Shown here: positions 1 to 10,089 of the stretch, piece after piece
Numbering within the stretch: position 1 is the stretch's first letter
Layout: each line of letters starts with the position of its first letter
NCBI GenBank assembly: GCA_003427395.1
Contig: BFEA01001027.1
Location: 30,216-55,240 of the forward strand
DNA from: Chara braunii
Taxonomy: Eukaryota > Streptophyta > Charophyceae > Charales > Characeae
DNA: 25,025 nucleotides
Direction of reading: 5' to 3'
Notes under the pieces: generated by a model
What the model was told of the DNA's origin: nothing
What the model saw: the letters and a program-made list of their open reading frames with translations, nothing else
Databases searched by the model: none
Made by a program: the position numbers and the translations under genes

Positions 1-54
<54 letters not shown>
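1..54. repeat. (CA)n microsatellite
   Basis: Twenty-seven uninterrupted CA units run from the first base of the window, so the tract may continue to the left. It ends sharply at ATCATATG. Confidence 0.97.
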
Positions 55-57
<3 letters not shown>

Positions 58-273
58 ATATGTATTTATAATGTCTGCTCGTCATTTTATTGGTAGTACG
101 TTCTCACTTCTGTCTAAGTAAAACCCCTTATTATGATATGCCAAATCATCAATGTTCATGTTTTTGGAGTGCCTGCAACACTGTTAAACCGTCTGTACTT
201 GGCCCAGCTATCGGCCACGGGGAAAAAAAGAGTAGAAACGGTTCAAGTCGAATGAATTTGGGCGCTTCTGTAG

Positions 274-441
274 TGGCCCGTTTGTTTCCTAAAGTCATGG
301 CCCCTTTGTTTCCTAAAGTCATGGCCCGTTTGTTTCCTAAAGTCATGGCCCGTTTGTTTCCTAAAGTCATGGCCCGTTTGTTTCCTAAAGTCATGGCCTG
401 TTTGTTTCCTAAAGTCGTGGTTTGTTTACGGGCACAATTTT
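274..441. repeat. 24-bp minisatellite, about 6 copies
   Basis: A 24-bp unit beginning TGGCCCGTTTG and ending CCTAAAGTCA repeats head to tail at 274, 298, 322, 346, 370 and 394, followed by a degraded seventh copy. Single-base differences separate the copies. Because 24 is a multiple of three, the array stays open on both strands (LFPKVMAR on +, MTLGNKRA on -). Those frames are by-products of the period and not evidence of a gene. Confidence 0.93.
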
Positions 442-904
442 AGGAAGTGCTGATGGTTTAAGGGGTCAGTTCTGCTCAGGATGTTTGTGTCTGGCTGTTC
501 CCTGGGCAATGAAAAACATGTTACTGAAGTGACTTCCTGGCTCCTAGCCTGATGTGAACCTACAGTCTGCTGAGTTCTACGTGTGGCGTGATTAGGCGAT
601 GTTAGATCCCCCTCCCACCCCCCTCGGATTTTCCCAACTTATTCCCTCTCCCAGGCTATACTATGGTAGAGCTTAGTTGGTTTGGCAGGAAGCAGGAGGC
701 TGAGGAGCCCAGCCAACAGGGTCAGGGCGGGACGGGGCAGGGCAGGTGAATGGAAGGAAGGAAGCTGTCATCAGTCTCTGGACGCCCCCCAGAGTGCTGA
801 TCTGGTTTCCCGTGCCTCCTACACCACCCTGCTCGGTCCCCCCTGGCCCGGTTGGTTACGACCGTCGACCTGCTATATTGTTGGACAGACGAAGTGAAAG
901 GAGC
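442..904. other. Unassigned, gene-free
   Basis: Mixed-composition DNA with a C/G-rich part from about 680. The short open frames here show no recognisable domain or codon pattern. Nothing else can be supported. Confidence 0.5.
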
Positions 905-1055
905 TTAAACCACCAGTACTTGGGCGACGCCTTAGCGTTAACGCTACGCGATTTCCGCGGCCGGCGGGCCGTCGATAAATCGAATCGACAGCCCGCGCTG
1001 CTTCGAGATTTGGGCGGCCGGCGCGGCGCGCAGTGCCCAAGTACTGGTGGTTTAA
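905..1055. mobile_element. 151-bp GC-rich MITE with perfect inverted ends starting TTAA
   Basis: Positions 905-925 and 1035-1055 are exact reverse complements over 21 bp. The outermost four bases at each end are TTAA, so the structure reads TTAA + 17-bp inverted repeat (ACCACCAGTACTTGGGC) + GC-rich core + inverted repeat + TTAA. TTAA duplication is typical of piggyBac and Kolobok transposons, so a non-autonomous relative is plausible. The ends lack the CCC start usual for piggyBac. The core holds a 14-bp palindrome (933-946, TAGCGTTAACGCTA), a hairpin around 966-993 with a 12-bp stem and one mismatch, and two similar direct copies of GATTT..GCGGCCGGC. It is too short to encode a transposase. 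Superfamily is inference; the inverted repeat is seen directly. Confidence 0.7.
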
Positions 1056-1774
1056 CAGGTCAATGGCCTGCTGGATCAGGAACTGACAATCAACTGAGTT
1101 GGATTACAACTGTTGAGGGGTGCTGGACCCGATTTCCAGCAGGTGTTGCACGGTTGCACCCCACCAATAGACTGGAGCCACCCCGGGCCTACCACAGGGG
1201 TCTCCTCTAATCAGCCTCTGGGGTATGGTTTGGGGATTTAAAAGAAAAAAAAAGAAAAAAAAAGAAAAAAAAGAAAAAAAAAAATGAACTGGTCCTTGAC
1301 TCCTTGCCGCTCCTTGGTATATAACTGGACTGCCTTGTCGGTTGTGCTTTGCTTCCTGGTTGCCCATCTGCTTGCCTGGTCCTTCCGTTGTGCTCGTCTC
1401 TTGGCCTCTGCAGTCTTGGCTGCCTTGCCGGTACTGCCCTGTGCCTTACTTCCTTGAACTGACATTTTGTTAAACACGACACACGTTTTGTTGCGATATG
1501 AAATTGAGACTTTATTTTTTTAGTATTTGTACTCGTTCAGGCCAGAACTGAGATTTTCCATGTGCAGTGGTTAATGAGCATACAATGTCCCAGGGATGCC
1601 CTGTGCTGAGCACATGGCATCCCTAGCTTTTACAGCCACGTGATTACATGCTCGCTGGAGGATGATGAAACCCCAATTATACCCTTTGGATCCTTCACAT
1701 GAGCTCTCACAGGTTGATTTTTTTCCCAAAAAAGGGTCCATCTATACATAGAAATTCAGCAATTCAATTTAAAA
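1056..1774. other. Unassigned, with (A)nG tract at 1240-1284
   Basis: An A-rich tract of the form (A8-11 G)n occupies 1240-1284 and could be the degraded tail of a + strand retroposon, but no A/B boxes or target duplication were found for it. From 1285 to about 1470 the DNA is T/C-rich with recurring GCCTTGC-type words. The remainder is AT-rich with no coding signal. Confidence 0.45.
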
Positions 1775-1789
1775 TTGTCATGTGAAAAC

Positions 1790-2185
1790 AATGATCATAC
1801 AAAATGCTACTTTGCTGCCTCTCTTCCTGGCTCCCTGTTCCTTGCCTTGTTTTCCTGCCTTTTGCTTCCTTGCATTTTGCTCTCCTGCCTTGCCAGCTTG
1901 CTGCTTAGTTCCCCCACGTCCTCGTGCCTTGCAACACTGTTGCATCAGTGCCCCTCACTGCCTTGTTGCCCACTGCTCCTTTGGTCGCATTGCTGCTTGC
2001 CTTGTGGTTTGGCTGCTTTGTAAGCGCTGCTTGTTGCCTCACTACCCTGTTGCCTTGTTGGCTTCTGCTCATAGCGCGGCCCTGGTGCTTGCCTTATTGT
2101 TTGGCTACCTACTCACCTCCCCTGTGCTCTCTATCTGGTGTCTCTTGCTGTTACTTGGTGTCGAGTGCCGTGTTGCGTAGCCTGC
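1790..2185. repeat. C/T-rich degenerate low-complexity block
   Basis: The + strand is strongly pyrimidine-rich and built from variations on TTGCCT/CCTTGC, without a fixed period. The three overlapping open frames are rich in Leu, Ser, Cys and Pro, as expected from this composition, and none resembles a known domain. An undetermined base sits at 2206. Confidence 0.7.
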
Positions 2186-2295
2186 GCTTCACTGCTTGAG
2201 ATGTTANGTGCTGGACGCCTACTTCCAACAGGGGTTCAAGGAGGTTAGTAGCCTTCTAGCCTTATTTTCATGGAATTTTCTGATGAATTTTCTGG

Positions 2296-2322
<27 letters not shown>
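2296..2322. repeat. Poly(A) tract, 27 A
   Basis: An uninterrupted run of 27 A. It could be the tail of a + strand retroposon ending here, but no recognisable body or target duplication was found upstream. Confidence 0.9.
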
Positions 2323-2326
<4 letters not shown>

Positions 2327-2879
2327 TCATGACTAAAACTTGATTTCTCAATTCAATACCAGCATGTTGTTGCCTAAATATATACTCCACCCACAGTACA
2401 ACCTTTAACTTGACTCTCAAACCTTTTTCACATTTTTTCAGTGTTGCACGCCCTCCTCTCACTTAGACAATCATAAATCCTGCTCTCTTTGAGAGTACGT
2501 GTTTGAGATGAAAAACTTCCCAAAATATTCTTGCACCTCTGGACTTCTCACCAAACTATGATTTTTCTATAGTATATTTCTTCCCTTAACTAGTATTCAT
2601 GAAAAAAACATTGAAGTTGATTTAACACACTAGTCATTAGTACATTACACAAACATCTGTATCAAATCATTTACCAAAGGTTGTGCAATAGTCTCGAACT
2701 CCTAAAATTTTTATGTTAGTTCAACTTAGATGTGTTGCAACAAATAGTTTATCTACAATGATGTCAAGCTTACTAACAAACATGCTACAAAAAAAGAAAC
2801 CCATGAGACTCATGCTTTGGACCTTCTAACCCTTCCCGAATTGTATTAGAACTAGTTTGTGGTAAAATAAAGGGGTCGG
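2323..2879. other. AT-rich, gene-free
   Basis: AT-rich sequence with many stops in all frames. I see no domain, repeat or RNA gene. Confidence 0.5.
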
Positions 2880-4760
2880 TTGAAGATCTAATGAGTGAAA
2901 GGCTTCCAAGTCTTCACCCTTGACAAAAATGAAGTTAAAACGTCTGCGTGATGGGTATCTATTGACAAGTTGATTCGGAATCCAAAAGAAACCGGGGGTT
3001 GGGGGCTAAGAGTTATGTAGCTATCAATTGATTCTTGATGATTCATGAACTCAAATGAATTCAAGGTTATCTTATCGGCACACCGACTGCTTAGGAGAAT
3101 TAAAGGATGACGCATAAAATTGTATTCCAATCACAACCCATTGTCAAATTCTCGACAGTGGGGACTAGAGAAGGTAACCTTGATAAAAATAGTTACACAC
3201 CGCATATTATATCAACGAGTATATCGTCATCACTACCTAATACCTATTATTATCCCTGTAAGTTACTTTGAAACCTTACCTGTGTCTACGTTTCTACTGG
3301 TCAAGCATCGGATTCACATGGTCATCTTCAAACCTCTCTATATTAGAGTTACTATCCACCCCTCACACCTTCTTCTAGTAACAAAAACTTCAACCCTACT
3401 GCCAGTCTGCCACTGATAATTTGCCTTCATGTTTTCGTCATCCACTTTTAGATTCTACAAGAAGACAACCTAAATTTATTGTTCGTGTAACCATGTCTTC
3501 AGGCAAGTTGTCCTCCTTTAGCCACGTGTCTGGTATCTTCAGCATGTTCCCGATGGCCACTGGAAGTTTATTCGTGACAATCCGTCAATAGTGGACGGAT
3601 CCATCGGACTTCGGATGTGGTTGTTTTAAACACTCTTAATTCGTATTCCTGAAGCGGCACAATTGTTAGAGAGGCACCCTCTCTCCTCCAAGTAGTATTT
3701 AAAGCACTACCCAAGCCTAATGAACTAAGTTGTTGGTCACTAAGGAGTGAAGCACAAAACTTTGCAACCAATTTAACAGTCACTCTTTTGATCAAGGGGG
3801 TGTCTGAAAGGTGTATTGTCCAACTTGAAACCAATGCAAAACAAGAAAAAAGAATCCACTCTCTAATACCGATTGTGTCCAATGTGATGCCCAACCTTAC
3901 ACATTGCACAATTTTCTATTTGAAGTGGAGGTAGGCCCAAAAATGCGATTTGAGGGTATGTGAAGATTTTAGGTAAGGGAGTCAGAGTCCCAGATCGGAA
4001 CGAAGATCTCCTATGTCGGGTTTCACAACACTTTACCTAGGGATTTATTCTGCTAATAGGAGTTTTCTAAGAGTGCAGGGGACCTCGTCATATGAGAACG
4101 TGATACATGGACTTGGCCCCTACTCCATGGGCTGCTAGTTCAAATACCAACAGGCTTGTTGTGGCTTACTGCTCATTTGGTAGTACCCACGCAAGAATGG
4201 ATTGCCATCAGACTCACCGCCAACTTACTGCTCATTTGGTAGTACCCACACAAGAATGGATTGCCATCAGACTCACCGCCAACCAACGTGCTAGATATAC
4301 CAGCAAGCGAATGAAACATTGTCTCACATCTTCATTAAATGTCCGGTGGTGGCTGCCTTTTGGGCGAAATGGGAAATGGCGATCGGGACCCACTGACTAC
4401 CACTCCAACCTAACAGAGATCACTGCAAGGCAAAAAGCACAATGTTGTTGTGCACGTTGTTATAACGGAACTCGCAGCATTGCGACCAAGAGTAGGTCAG
4501 GGTGCCAGAAACAGTTATGGTGGCGGCTTTGTGGGTCGTATGCTGTTGCAGAAATGAGGTTGTGCGGGAGGGCATTCTCCCTCCACTGAAAAAATAATGG
4601 CTTGTGTGCAAGATAAATTGAGGGTGAGGCTCAAACGGACTTCCATCGTCATTCTCAATACCTAATCTAGCAATATATCTCAAGCAGACGTTGTTCGGAT
4701 AGATAAAGGGACGTTCCCCAACACTGGTGGAGATAAATTACACGACAAGGCGAATTACAT
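2880..4760 (+). pseudogene. Degenerate 3' portion of a LINE reverse transcriptase ORF
   Basis: Two landmarks on the + strand mark this as a decayed non-LTR retrotransposon. At 2952-3020 a frame reads WVSIDKL followed by PKETGGWGLR, the PK..GG.G(L/I) block that follows the RT domain in plant LINEs. At 4304-4393 another frame reads ANETLSHIFIKCP then AFWAKW, matching the second half of the zf-RVT zinc-binding domain (E..H.F..CP.....FW). The expected upstream C-x2-C pair is lost. Frames between them are broken by many stops and shifts. Downstream, short stretches (4438-4760) look like a LINE C-terminus but are weak. The RT palm itself is not visible, so the copy is probably 5'-truncated. A 59-bp internal duplication lies at 4165-4282. 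Boundaries are approximate. Confidence 0.6.
4165..4282. repeat. 59-bp tandem duplication inside the LINE remnant
   Basis: Positions 4165-4223 and 4224-4282 are near-identical; I see one clear difference, ACGCAAG versus ACACAAG. The period is not a multiple of three, so the duplication itself shifts the reading frame of the remnant. Confidence 0.92.
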
Positions 4761-5289
4761 TTGAACCTTTTTTAATCTCGTGTCCTCAAAAGTGGGATCG
4801 GCCCGATAGAGTAGCATCATGATGTATTACTAAAGGTAGAACCGTATAACTAATGTAGTGTATAGCAGTAGGAAAAATAAACCAATAAAAAAAAAATAGT
4901 AGGGTGACGCAAAATAGAGTAATAAACTCATGAGCAAGCATCGTTGACACATAGTGGATGACTATGGGAACCACATGGGTAAACTAGCTCATCGGGATGA
5001 CTATTACAAATCACTGACAAGGATGGGTAATGCAATATCAATTCGATAATACAGGTGAAGGTGCTTAGGGGACTCAACATTAATCCAATTTCCATTGATG
5101 ATGCAAAGGATTATATGATGCAGTTTATCATGAGGAACCATACACAACGCATAGTGAGGAGATGGGTTATAAGGAAAAAGAGATATAGTCAAAGGAGATG
5201 CATCAGCATATAGAAGGAGGGAACAAAAGAGGCATGCTTAGGGAATTGGGGGGAAGGGGGAAATAGGAAAGAGAGGTGGACTAAAGCTC
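4761..5289. other. Unassigned, gene-free
   Basis: AT-rich to about 5190, then purine-rich (GGGAAC, GGGGGAA blocks) leading into the G tract. There are no credible coding frames. Confidence 0.5.
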
Positions 5290-5311
5290 GGGGGGGGGGG
5301 GGGGGGGGGGG
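5290..5311. repeat. Poly(G) tract, 22 G
   Basis: Uninterrupted run of 22 G, followed by short repeats of GGGCCCAT at 5316-5339. Runs this long are uncommon in plant DNA and prone to length error in sequencing. Confidence 0.95.
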
Positions 5312-5702
5312 ATGGGGCCCATGGGCCCATGTGGCCCATAGGGGGTTTCAAAAAAAAATGTTGGACCAGGTACATTTGCACAAGTTGGAAAAAGCTTGAA
5401 GGAGAGAGAATACGAGAGGTCGGGGGGTTTCAGAGTAGATGGTCAGGGCTTAGAGAAGGGGGTTTATGCTTTGTAACGATTGGGTACCACAATGAATCTC
5501 CTAGTTGTTAATCACCATCTCTCGTTAGTAACCTCGTTTGGGGGGATTCGATACATGAAGCACAAGGAAGTCACATAACATGCATTTTCCATGAAGTTTT
5601 TTAAGCTTATCGGTGATAAGCAGTCGAACTGACACCCCAAAAATATGGGTGTTCTGTGGGGTGATTTGATGGCTCTCTCATGGCGCACACAGTGTACGGG
5701 GG
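5312..5702. other. Unassigned, gene-free
   Basis: No coding, RNA or transposon signal. A short hairpin AAGCTTATC/GATAAGC is visible near 5603-5620 but is not followed by anything suggestive. Confidence 0.45.
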
Positions 5703-5848
5703 GGCTTCAGTGGGAGTTTGGACACCATCAAAATCTGGAGGTCGAGTTCAATGCCCTTCTCTGAGTGTTTGGGTGGTGTTCTAGTTGATAACCTCGGTTG
5801 CCTGTTCCTGCCAATACCTCAATCCTCCACACCACCTTTAAAAAAAGA
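5703..5848 (+). mobile_element. Possible tRNA-derived SINE
   Basis: GGCTTCAGTGGGAG (from 5703) resembles a Pol III A box within a tRNA D arm. GGTCGAGTTCAATGCCC (5740-5756) resembles a T-arm/B box. The spacing of about 37 nt is right for a tRNA. Between them ATCAAAATCTGGAGG could be a decayed anticodon arm. The sequence ends at CTTTAAAAAAAG (about 5838-5848), a short A tail. No target duplication was found. The tRNA likeness is partial. Confidence 0.4.
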
Positions 5849-5865
5849 GGGGGGGGAAGAGGCAA

Positions 5866-6330
5866 AAATAATAATAATAATCTGCGTAGCATCGCACTCG
5901 GGCTCGGTGACCGAACCCGAACGCTAGGTACCGAGCCCGAACGTGACCCAAAATAAACCGAGCCCGAACTTTTTTTTTTTTTTTCAATTTATTTTTTATA
6001 TATATAGGGGTTGGGGGGCCCTGGAAAAAATAGGAAAAAAGAATGGAGAGGAAAAAAAAAAAAAACACAGCGCAGTGTACCTATGACATAGGTGCGCCAT
6101 AGCACACACACACACACACATAGTGTCAGACACATGGGACAAAGTATACCCATATGTGTGTGTATGTGTGTGCGTGTGTGTCCACACATACATGAGGACG
6201 TGCTCGGCAACCCTCTAATTTGCGCTCGGCCGAACATGTTCGGTTCGAGCTCGGCCGAGCGCCCGAACACGTTCGGCTGCTCGGTGAGGCGCCGAACATG
6301 TTCGGTGTGCTACAAAGATAATAATAAAAT
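5866..6330. mobile_element. ~465-bp element with imperfect inverted ends and palindromic GAAC..GTTC core
   Basis: The left end (ATAATAATCTGCGTAGCA, to 5891) and the reverse complement of the right end (ATTATTATCTTTGTAGCA, 6308-6325) are imperfect inverted repeats. Inside, the left half is rich in CCGAACCCGAAC/CCGAGC words followed by T15 and A14 runs. The middle has a (CA)n tract (6101-6120) facing a (TG)n-rich tract (6154-6180) that could fold together. The right half has three near-palindromes CGAACAyGTTCGG. The decamer CTGCGTAGCA (5882-5891) recurs at 24845-24854, again next to the same palindrome, so this is probably a repeat family. No coding capacity and no clear target duplication. Confidence 0.5.
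6231..6305. repeat. Three copies of the palindrome CGAACAyGTTCGG
   Basis: Copies at 6231-6243, 6264-6276 (with C in the centre) and 6293-6305, spaced about 30 bp and separated by GCTCGGCCGAGC-type palindromes. They lie at the right end of the element described for this region. Confidence 0.85.
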
Positions 6331-6360
6331 ATTCAATGTCCATACACATTCAGGTATAAG

Positions 6361-7060
6361 GGGGTCATTCAAAATATTCAACATTTTGACCACTTCAAAT
6401 GGGGGGCATTCAGCATTTTCAACACTTTGAAACACAATTTTTGAAAACCTTCCAAATAGTTGAATCTTTTCCACTTCATAATCAATTTTGGTGAAGATTC
6501 AGTGAATCCTTAACCACTTTTGGGCGGCGACAATAAGAGCAGAATTACAAGGCCACCAAGGTGTGACAACGGACCAAGGAACAATCGTGAGTTTATGATA
6601 GGGGAACAGGAAGGAAAACAGGGGAAAGTCAGTGTTAATGATGACAATTCATATCCAACGAAAGACGAACACGCCGTCTTATCCGGGAATCAATAAGAGC
6701 GGCCTATTTGGGGGTCATTCAAAAAATTCAACATTTTGACCACTTCAAATGGGGGGCATTCGGCATTTTCAACACTTTGAAACATAATTTATGAAAACCT
6801 TCCAAATAGCTGAATCTTTTCCACTTCATAATCAATTTTGGTGAAGATTCAGTGAATCCTTAACCACTTTTGCAGGCCGACAATAAGAGCAGAATTACAA
6901 GGCCACCAAGGTGTGACGACGGACCAAGGAACAATCGTGAGTTTATGATAGGGGAGCAGAAGGGAAAACAGGGGAAAGTCAGTGTTAATAATGATAATTC
7001 GTAACCAACGAAAAACGAACACGCCGTCTTATCCGGGAATCAATAAGAGTAGCCTATTTC
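6361..7060. repeat. 350-bp tandem duplication
   Basis: Two direct copies, 6361-6710 and 6711-7060, each starting GGGGTCATTCAAAA and ending near CAATAAGAG..GCCTATTT. By eye they are about 94% identical, with scattered substitutions and a small rearranged patch at GGGCGGC/GCAGGCC, so the duplication is not an exact assembly artefact. No coding frame survives in both copies. Confidence 0.93.
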
Positions 7061-7065
7061 AGCGA

Positions 7066-7090
7066 CCCCCCCCCCCCCCCCCCCCCCCCC
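7066..7090. repeat. Poly(C) tract, 25 C
   Basis: Uninterrupted C25 a few bases after the end of the second 350-bp copy. Confidence 0.95.
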
Positions 7091-8340
7091 TTTCGGACAT
7101 CCCACTCACAACCGAGTTGCTTGATGTAGTGATAGGAAAAAAAAGGTAAGATACTGACGGAGGGAACAAAAATCATAGGGATCAATCACGAGGAAAGACC
7201 TCACAAAATCCGTGATTGAAAGATATGGATGATTCTTTTATAGGTGACACAACCCCCAATCATATTCAAGAAACTTATTAGTCTAAAATATCTATGCACA
7301 ATTCAATTGCAAAATACCAAATTGTCCAATCCACAGTTTTCTATCAACATTTCATAATGCCAGATGGGTGAGAGACGCTACATTACCACTTCATCATATG
7401 ATATGCATAACATCAAAATCAGCAAGAAAAAAGAAGGAGAGAGAAGGGGTGATAGTCACATTTCATAGACGGGGACAGAGAGCACCCCACTTAAAACTGA
7501 AAACAAAGCTTCATAAATGCAGGTTAGTTTTTTTTCTTCTTTTGCGGGTTAGTCTTTTTTTCTTCTGTTTTTGAAGTTCTATGACACTCATATACCGCAA
7601 CGCGAACCAGATCGTAACTCTGGCATGGAAAGTCTGTCGTCCTGCGCGACCACTTCCTTGACTCCTCACCCCACCTACTATGATTATGCAAGTCAAGTCC
7701 GCTCATGTCCCGCAGTTAGTCACAAAGACACGGCGACCCCGCACAATCACTGCCAGCTCCTCGAGACTTTCCGACTTCCCTCACTCACTTCACCTATACC
7801 TTGTTGCTCAACTAGATTACCCTCCTGATCATGCTAATTCAAAAGATAGATACTAGGAGAGGTAAAGTCATGCTTCCAAAATTTTTAATTTAGAAACCTA
7901 TGCTCGAGGTTAGCGAGATTGAGCGAGAAGACAGGAAAGGGAGTGCTTACAGAGTCGATATCGGGACCGCTGCATTGGAGGCTTAGCCACACTCAAGGCA
8001 TTGATCCCTGGTGCATCATGTTGGCCAACGAGAGTTGGGGAAAGCAAGAAGGTGTGTGAGCCAAAGCTACGTGCATGAGTGTCAATAAGAAATGAAAGAG
8101 GGAAGGGAGACAATTGCAAGGAAAGCAAAGGAGGGTGATGATAGTTGAACATTGCGAGCAAAATTAATGCACAGGAAGAAAGGGTTTGAAGAGTTGCATA
8201 CGTAGGAAAGCGGCAAAGATCAGCTGCGCAGCACGCCCAAGCAAGAATCACAGAGCCTAAATCTTGAAGTTAATTAAGAACTCTAATTCCGAAAATTTTA
8301 ATAAATATTAACTGTACGCCTGTATATATGCAGAGTACCG
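7091..8340. other. Unassigned, gene-free
   Basis: No domain was recognised on either strand. Open frames such as 7910-8251 (-) and 7571-7828 (+) have compositional biases (Ser, Leu, Pro) and no flanking gene signals, and I judge them chance. The segment ends at an A25 tract. Confidence 0.5.
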
Positions 8341-8365
8341 AAAAAAAAAAAAAAAAAAAAAAAAA
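8341..8365. repeat. Poly(A) tract, 25 A
   Basis: Twenty-five A following GCAGAGTACCG. It may be a retroposon tail on +, but no body could be delimited. The stretch 8366-8750 that follows holds nothing I can identify. Confidence 0.9.
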
Positions 8366-8750
8366 CGGATGCCATTTCACCCGAGTTGGCATGCAAGAGA
8401 TTAATCGACGAGAAAAATGTTGCTATGCCATCCATTGTGGTATTGTCGGTGCTCACTAAGGCGCATCCTAGTTGTAAAATTAAACCGAATTGCAAGTTAC
8501 AGGATTACTCTTCCTACATCACAACTTGTGTTACAAGGTTTTAATAATAAGTGCAGCTGGTGGCCCCTCAAGGTTACACAGGCCTTCGTACACGACCTTT
8601 AAATTTCCTGATTGTGCAAAAATCCGCGATTGCACAGGTCCTAGTTCGGCACATCATGGCCACCATTTGTCCCCTCACCTCGGTCATGAACTAGACCCCT
8701 CCAACGTGCTATAGTTGTATGTTGTCATCACCTAGAACAACACCATTCTC

Positions 8751-10020
8751 AGTCATTGGTTGGTACTAAGCAACCATAAGCCACCATCCATTCCTCATAT
8801 GTCTATCATCAACCAGCCCTTCTCTGGCCTATTTCTTGACATGAGAAGCAGACAATCCCCCCACCACCTGACCCCAAGACAGACCCTCCTAGTATTCCCT
8901 GCCTAATTGTTTTATCCCATGCTACAAGTCTCTCCCAAGGTGCAATTATGTCAACCCCTAGAAAGTCCCTGCAAGTTGTACCCCCTACGGTATAATCTGG
9001 TCTACACGCTTTCCCCCCAAAGCAACCAGTCGCAGTCATTGGTAGGTACAAAGCAACCATAAGCTACCATCCATTCCTCATATCTCTATCATCAATCAAG
9101 CCTGCTTGGACCTATTTCTTGACATGAGAAACAAACAATCTCACAACTGCCTAACCCCAGGGCAGCCCTTCCTGGTATTCCCTGCCTAATTGTTCTATCC
9201 CATGCTACAAGTCCCTCCCAAGGTGGAATTATCTCAACCCCCCCGAAAGTCCATGTAGATCATACTCCCTACCAGGGTTGTCGAGCCCCGGCCCCGGGGC
9301 CCCGGCGGGGTTGCGGGGGTTCGGGGGTGGGCACCCCTGGCCCCGGCTCCGGACCCCCCCTAAATAAATAAATAAATAAATAATATAGGGGGGTGCGCAG
9401 CAGCAGCCTGCACCTCCTGGGTCGAACTGCAAAAATGCAGTTTTGGCCCCACCTCGGGCCCCCCCCCGGGCTACGCCCACCCCTGGTGAGCCTGGGGTGG
9501 CCCTGGGCGCGGGGCCAAGGGCGGGGCTGAGCGGGGTGCGGGGCTGAAGATGGTTGGGAGAGGGGGCGGTGGTGCGGGGCCGGGGCCAGGGGCGGGGGCG
9601 GTGGTGCAACCTAACCCCAGGACAACCCCTCCTGGTATTTCCTACCTAATTGTTATATCCCATGCTACAAGTCCCTCCCGAGGTGGAACTATCTCAACCC
9701 CCCAGAAAGTCCCTGCAGAAAGTACCCTAATCTGGCCTGCAAGCTTACCCCCCCAAGCAACCAATCTAAGTCATTGGTAGGTACTAAGCAACCTAAGCCA
9801 TTCCGCATATCTCTATCATCAACCAGGCCTTCTCTCACCTATCTCTTGACAAGAGAAGCAGGCAATCCCACGACTGCCTAACCCCATGGTGGTCTTCCCT
9901 GCCTAATTGTTCTATCCCATGCTACAAGTCCCTCCCAAGGTGGAATTATCTTAACCCCCCAGAAAGTCCTCAGAGATGGTACCCCCTACCCTATAATATG
10001 GACTGTAGACATTTCCCCCA
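8751..10020. repeat. ~283-bp tandem repeat, four copies, interrupted
   Basis: The unit begins AGTCATTGGTNGGTACNAAGC and recurs at 8751, 9034 and 9769. A further partial copy (9608-9768) lacks its first ~115 bp. Shared internal words include ATGCTACAAGTC and GAAAGTCC. Copies differ by many substitutions and small indels, so the array is old. Copy 2 loses its last ~45 bp and copy 3 its first ~115 bp where the GC-rich block 9273-9607 sits. Apparent frames in it are not conserved among copies. Confidence 0.9.
9273..9607. mobile_element. GC-rich insertion inside the tandem repeat
   Basis: An abrupt change to very GC-rich DNA with runs of CCCCGG/GGGGCC and one (TAAA)n stretch at about 9360-9384. 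The left edge CAGGGTTGTCGAG looks like a hAT-type terminus, but the right edge (GGTGGTGCAAC) matches it only weakly and no 8-bp duplication was found. About 160 bp of the host repeat is missing across the insertion, so it was not a clean insertion. The Pro/Gly/Ala-rich 126-codon frame on the minus strand is a composition effect. Confidence 0.45.
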
Positions 10021-10089
10021 GAGGAAAGCTCTAAGGGCCTAACGTAACCAAACACATGATAGAACTTTGCTACATCCCTTTGCTTGCAC

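Noticed and set aside
90-443. 117-codon + and 81-codon - frames over the minisatellite
   Set aside because: They exist because the repeat period is 24 bp without stops; no initiation context or domain.
1240-1284. A-rich tract as proof of a SINE tail
   Set aside because: No A/B boxes or target duplication upstream, so only the tract itself is reported.
6231-6305. CGAACATGTTCGG motifs resembling a bacterial LexA-type operator
   Set aside because: The context is clearly eukaryotic repeat DNA with no SOS genes; the likeness is a coincidence of a palindromic sequence.
7571-7660. tRNA-like look on the minus strand (TGGTCGCGCAGG ... TGGTTCGCG)
   Set aside because: The arms do not pair and the spacing is poor; the likeness is too weak to call.
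7910-8251. 113-codon minus frame
   Set aside because: Leu/Ser/Pro-rich with no domain, no conserved neighbour and no supporting signals; likely chance.
9229-9609. 126-codon Pro/Gly/Ala-rich minus frame
   Set aside because: Explained by extreme GC content of the inserted block; not conserved with the flanking tandem copies.
8751-10020. Possible CRISPR-like array
   Set aside because: The repeat unit is about 283 bp and contiguous, without short repeats separated by unique spacers.
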